Under the pieces are notes generated by a model that saw only the letters and a list, made by a program, of their open reading frames with translations, was not told where the DNA came from and made no database searches. Below are positions 8,084 to 12,500 of a stretch of 12,500 nt of DNA, piece by piece; positions within the stretch are counted from its first letter, which is position 1; every line of letters starts with the position of its first letter. The DNA lies in NCBI GenBank assembly GCA_905221605.1, contig CAJNDS010002145.1, positions 237,501 through 250,000 of the forward strand, written 5' to 3'. Source of the stretch: Symbiodinium natans (Eukaryota > Sar > Dinophyceae > Suessiales > Symbiodiniaceae). A program made the position numbers and the translations under genes.

Positions 8084-11000
8084 TTAGAAACGGCGAGATT
8101 TGGTGTCCATGAAGCCGAGTAAGTGGAGAATCATACCAGTGCCAAGAAGCCAGGTCAAGAGCTGCTGCGTAGACAGGCAGTCTTCATAGTTGTATTCGCG
8201 AATCTGCCCTTATGTACAAGGCCAGCACAGTGATTGCAAGAATGAAAAACTATGAAACACAGAAAAGAGTTCATGCTTCAGGCTGCAGCATTGAAACCAA
8301 GCCATAATTTAACGCCTGACGCATCATGGACCCAGGTTGCTCAGCGTTGCGGATGTGGAGCTGGTGCTGCCATCAGGCTCATCCAGCCAGCGCATATATG
8401 CGACCATTGAGTCCTCTGCCGCAGCAACGGCACATGTCCGCGCTGTCCTTGTTTCGACACAGCATTTGCAAAGCGCGCCGTGAGCCTATCCGACTCGAGA
8501 GCCTAGCTCCGTACCCATACCTGTAAGGCTGCAACCTTTATCAAGCTTTGAAGTTCAGCAAGTTTCCTGAACATCTTCTCCACCTGCTTAAGTCCATAGC
8601 CCGGAAGGCCCAGCACCAAGGAGCCTTTGACAATAGGATAGAGGTCTACCAGAATGGAGTTGACAAAATATTCGACTAATTCCTGGTACTTCTGAGGAAG
8701 CCCGACGGCCAAGCGCAAGAACGCGCTCCTCTCGTAATGGCCATAACAGTAAGCATGCATTTTGGGGAATCGCTCAAGGCGGTCGACAAAAAAGTCGAGG
8801 ACTTGGCGCGTGTTCTGCTGCTCGTCGTCGTGTGTGTGCGACCACCAGTCATGGTAGGTTCCATCACGTGTGCTAAGTCCAATCAAGTACTCGCAGGCAG
8901 CCGGCGGTTTGTTCCATGGCAGGCTTTCGAAGTCAATAAACACATCCCCAGGATCATCTGCAGGCAGTGCCGCAAGAACGTGAGCTGCATCTGGCAGAAG
9001 TTGAGAAGCAGGTGTTTCACTATCCATATCCCTTGTTTGGCACTGTAGAGAGGCCTGCAAATGAAGCCTTTCCAGCGTTTTGGACTTGATGCCTGTGACG
9101 GCAGCCACTTTGGCGACACCGTCAGTATTGGATGGCAATTGGGCGATGCTGGTCATTGAATCGTATCCTGCCACTTTCAGAGCTGCTCGCTGAGAGCGAG
9201 TCATGCTTGCAATAAGAGCTGGATCGTCTTTCAGGGAAAAAAGCTTTTCTGCTGCTGGGGCCCATCGGCCAAGATTTGCTTTGGGCTCTTCAGCTGGATC
9301 TGGCGGGTGGTTGGGATCGAAGGTGTTGTGGAACTTTTGAAATGCCCACCATGACTCACGGAAATAGCTTCTCAGTCCACTGACGCTGACTTCACTTATT
9401 GCACCATGCTCTGCAGCCTGCTCTCCCAGTACCAGTCCAACCTTTTTCACCTTGCCTTTGGAGCCAAGCATCGACTCCAGCGCAACTGCATACCCGACCA
9501 GTTGAGCTATGTGGTAGGCAGAGGGGTGCGTAGCTAGCTTTGTGTCCCAAATCGCAAAGTCTCCCTCTTTATTCTGTATGAGGAAATCCACTATTCCAAA
9601 AAAACCAAGGCAAGAATCATACACAGGTGCCTGGTAGAGCACCTTGGCACCCGGAGTCTTTAGCCCCTCAAGTGTCTGCAGCGTCTGGTCAGCACAGGCT
9701 TGATACCGTTCGATCCCCTGAAGGCCTTTGCCACTGGCATCAGCTCTGATCTTGGAGACAACTCCACTGAGGTCTTTGAGGCTCCAACGTGAGGGCCTGC
9801 GATTGAACCATTTGAGAAGCTTGTCTTCAATAAGTACTCCGCGGGATGCCAATGACTTCTCCACGCCGTCCTTCATTGCCGCACAACGCGAGTCATCCGG
9901 GCACTCGAGAGACAGCTTGTCCATCCAGGCCTGAAATGGAGAGGCAATGAAGCCAGCATAGGCTGTCGCGGACAGGATGTCCTTTCCACCGCGTTGCTCA
10001 GATTTCGGACGTTTCTGTCGTAAAGCTTTGTCCCTGCAGAAGCTCTTGGAATACATTGCAGAGTCGTCATGATGCAGGTCTGGGCCTTGGTCGTGTTTAT
10101 CCTGGTCGTGCTCCTGGTCTGAGTTCCCTGAGCTTCTGGATGCTCTGCGTGATATTCTCACTGGCATCCGCTGCGTTGTCCATCTTCTCCGTTTCTCGAG
10201 GCACACTCTCTGGACGCATGCGCACAGGGCTGCCGAGCAGATGGAGCTGCAAATGCGGTGTTGCCGACGTTGCTGCCGTCGCTGCCAGCTTGCGCGCCTG
10301 CTCTTTGTTGGGGCAGCGCATGGGGGTGCGGTGCCGCCTGCAACCCGCAATGGCAGACCTACATCCATGCTGTATTTGTAGGGAGTTTTGCTTTCATCGA
10401 GCCAAGCTGCACAGAGGCATGCCCAATGCAATCTAAGTAAATTCTTCTCGGGCCGGCCAAAACTGCCTAAACAGCTTCAAGTCAATTATCAATTATCTGT
10501 GCTCAAGACAAGGCAGGTTCACCACGTCACGCTGCTCGAGCTCTCGCTGCAAGATTCTGCGCTGCTCCTCATGCTGCTCCTGCAGGCAGACCTCCAACTC
10601 GATCGTTGCGGCAACGGTCTCTTCCATCTCTTCATGCTCCCGGTCGGCAAGCCGCTTGTGTTCTTGCTTGGCTGGCATCCTGATTTTTTTGAGCTGACGC
10701 TGGATCTCCATAAATCGGCGGCTGTTCCTCTTGAGAGACTGCTCATGCTCGAGAACCTGTGTTTGCAGAGCTTCGACTTCGTTGTGTGCCTCCGTCAGCT
10801 CTGCAGAGGCTTGGGCTTTCATGGTATCAGCTTCGCATCGTGCAGCCATTCGACACTCTCGAATCTGGCGCTCGCCGTGCAATCCCAAGCGGGCTTCCAG
10901 CTCATCGACCTCCTGGTAGAGGCGCCTCATCGCGGGATCCTGCAAAATCAGGTGCAAGCTGGGGGAGCAGCAATGTTACAATATGTTACAATATGTTACA

Positions 11001-11334
11001 ATGTCTGCTTTTCTCAGAAAACGGGATCCTGAAGCTTGGCCACTGCCAAAGCAACGGAGCCTCCCGTGTGAACTCCAAGGGCAGCTTCCCAAGCCTGGTC
11101 GGTCGACTTTGGCTCGTTCCCTGGCATCGCTGCACTCCACTCTGCCAGGCTATGTAGCCATTTAAAGCTTCGATGTTCTGCTATAGCTGCAAGTTGCAGC
11201 AACAGGTGCCGATGTCGGCACTTGGGCCGAGACTCGGATTCGGCTGCTTGGCTAACTTTGCGGCTCTGGCGGAGCCTGATGATTCCATGCCTGATGATGG
11301 GGTGCTCTTCCCTTTTTCTCCCGGGTACGCAAGC
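8084..11334 (-). CDS. TM0106-family RecB-like nuclease with N-terminal coiled coil, six exons, 5' end not identified
   Basis: Exons: 11029-11334, 10523-10939, 10162-10337, 8521-10033, 8332-8413, 8084-8208. Phases agree throughout, giving 872 residues numbered from 11334. Residues 1-102 are hydrophilic and unrecognised; 103-241 form a coiled coil (VDELEARL...EVEALQTQVLEHEQSLKR); 242-299 are a Gly/Ala/Ser linker. From about 318 comes the RecB-like nuclease domain with GIVDFL (D449), WDTKLA (D463, K465) and QLVGYA (Q477, Y481). Next is the family's middle part (MTRSQRAALKVAGYDSM), then the YprB-type RNase H-like domain: DVFIDFES (D667, E669), HAYCYGHYE, ILVDLYPIV, GYGLKQVEKM, DSMVAYMRWLDEP and IREYNYEDCLSTQQLLTWLL. 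The family is mostly bacterial and its substrate is not established. The stop at 8084-8086 fits a short-form member. A GT at 8136-8135 (ACTG|GTATGA) could instead continue splicing, for example toward the helicase carried by long-form members, but no Walker A motif was found downstream. Confidence 0.85.
10940..11028 (-). other. 89-nt GA-AG intron bounded by a 10-bp direct repeat (introner-like)
   Basis: CAGGATCCCG occurs at both boundaries of this intron: plus-strand positions 11022-11031 and 10933-10942. The only splice choice giving an AG|G acceptor is CAG|GATCCC at both ends, a GA donor, phase 0, joining ...AVAKLQ to DPAMRRLY. Terminal direct repeats of this kind look like a target-site duplication and are described for introner-type introns, including in dinoflagellates. 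The interior carries the 10-bp tandem repeat listed separately. Confidence 0.65.
10973..11002 (+). repeat. 10-bp tandem repeat, three perfect copies
   Basis: ATGTTACAAT is repeated three times head to tail inside the first visible intron of the nuclease gene. On the sense strand it reads ATTGTAACAT, between the GA donor and the pyrimidine tract before the acceptor. Confidence 0.9.
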
Positions 11335-12500
11335 CTGTACCCGTTGCGCAGCATGGCAAGAGAAAACATGCGGAACGAAGGCACACAGGTATGAGGTATG
11401 ATGCCGTATGTCGCGCGAGACACGCTATCTCAAGATGCTGCGCACCAGTTCTACATCAATATCAACTCGAGGGGTCCACACCCCGACACCTAAACAGATT
11501 TGTCAGTCCAGGCGCACAGCGGGAGAAACTGTAGCTTCGCCAGGACGGCTGGAGAGCCATATCAGCTCCCAAGCTACTTCTTGATCACATTTGACGGTGG
11601 ATGCTTGCATACATCGACAAGAGACCCCGCATTTCCAAAGGTCTACAATGTTCTACCAGAAGCAGGCAGATCAATGTCTTTGTGCTCAGCTCACTCTTTC
11701 CCCGCCCACATCACGGCAGCCTGCACACACTTTGCATGAACGTTCCTTCTTTAGTCGTGAAAACACGCTTAGCAACAAATGAAGCAACCAACATGCTACA
11801 TGATGTTCCATGGACCTCGGAGACCAATGGCATGGTCATCTGCCGCTTCATTAGTGCATTTAGACCTGGGAAGGTCTGGCATAGCAAACGCATCGGACAG
11901 GTGTGCGCACTGACATCTAGGAAAGGCACAGCACCAAAGAAGGAGACACACGATGAAGAGAAAGATCGATACCATGCTATGGTACCTGGACCGCACTACA
12001 GACAAAGGCGCTGCACAAGCTTCTGCGACTGCTATGATTGCGCTACGGAAGGCACATAAACGTCTGCACCCAAAGACCAGACTCCCAGGGATTCAGCACA
12101 GCGAAGAAAACCTGAATCCGCAGATAGTAGGATTGGTCATCTTGCGTTAATAAGGCAAGAACATTGGCATGACGCTGCCTGCTGTGGAACTCCAAGAAGC
12201 ATGGATATCAAAATCGCCTGTAGAAGAGGGCGCAGTTTGCGGATGGGATTGATGCGCTTCATGCGTGGTGCTGTATTCTGACTTGAAGCATACTGCAGCC
12301 CTGCAAAGTCGTAAAGCCTGCGAGGAGTGGAAGCGCACATAGAATGGGGCAGCCTGCGTAAGCAGCAACCGTCGGCAAGCTGCACAGGCAGAGCCCGTTA
12401 ATCACGTCGACACCTTGTTTCTCACTGCTAGCTGAATGAACAAGAACCATACGATGAGGAAGTAGTACCCTGACCTGGCTCAAGAAAGCATTCTTTGCGC
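11335..12500. other. region upstream of the first visible nuclease exon, no established gene
   Basis: The 5' exon(s), start codon and promoter of the nuclease gene should lie here or beyond the right edge. One minus-strand frame with fair coding character ends at about 11496 (including EVAWELIWLSSRPGEATV), but it has no clear donor matching phase 0. A plus-strand frame ending at about 12150 (after MKRKIDTMLWYLDRTTDKG) and minus-strand frames at 12137-12385 are similarly undecided. I see no RNA gene, mobile-element terminus or repeat. Confidence 0.3.

Noticed and set aside
10034-10431. N-terminal 133 residues of the long minus-strand frame as protein sequence
   Set aside because: It starts at TTG, not ATG, and reads as Arg/Cys-rich noise. 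The better model uses another frame for 10162-10337 and treats 10034-10161 as an intron, restoring a CAG codon at the junction.
11173-11394. Plus-strand open frame ending at a textbook CAG|GTATGAG donor
   Set aside because: The minus strand across the same bases has a 102-codon exon that joins the nuclease gene in phase with an AG|G acceptor. The plus-strand frame has no recognised motif or partner exons.
1-12500. CRISPR arrays, operons, insertion sequences, rRNA, phage or virus genes
   Set aside because: No regularly spaced repeats, transposase or reverse-transcriptase motifs, rRNA cores or viral genes were seen on either strand.

Overview
The window looks like nuclear DNA of a dinoflagellate, most probably of the Symbiodiniaceae type. 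This is inferred from gene structure, not from a marker gene. Two genes can be assembled exon by exon on the minus strand. Every splice acceptor used in them is AG followed by G. Their donors are a mix of GT, GC and GA, and several introns are only about 60 nt long. From established knowledge, this donor mix together with the AG|G acceptor is a published peculiarity of Symbiodiniaceae genes. There are no bacterial-style operons or ribosome binding sites, and simple repeats are frequent, as expected for a large eukaryotic genome.

Layout. At the left end (674-1471, minus) is the 5' part of a gene for a homologue of Hip (ST13/FAM10, the Hsc70-interacting protein). It is cut into tiny exons, one of them 27 nt. 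Its 3' part would lie left of position 673, where a long interrupted CTG/CAG repeat and a G-quadruplex-type motif are found, and it is not recognisable in the window. From 1472 to about 8083 there is 6.6 kb in which no gene can be established. It holds a possible terminal exon at 5917-6067, one open stretch at 2441-2992 readable on both strands, several short two-copy tandem duplications, an AT palindrome and a degenerate A-rich repeat family.

The best-supported gene is at 8084-11334 (minus): at least six exons encoding a TM0106-family RecB-like nuclease. The visible part is an N-terminal hydrophilic segment, a long coiled coil, a low-complexity linker, a RecB-like (PD-(D/E)XK) nuclease domain and a YprB-type RNase H-like exonuclease domain. 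The last catalytic-type motif (YNYEDCLST) is only reached after splicing through two further small exons. The six exons fit together without any phase conflict (872 residues visible). The 5' end is not identified and would lie right of 11334.

Functionally the two genes are unrelated (chaperone cofactor; putative DNA or RNA nuclease). They share strand and splicing style. The nuclease family is otherwise mainly bacterial, so an old horizontal transfer followed by intron gain and fusion to a coiled coil is the most interesting reading of this window.
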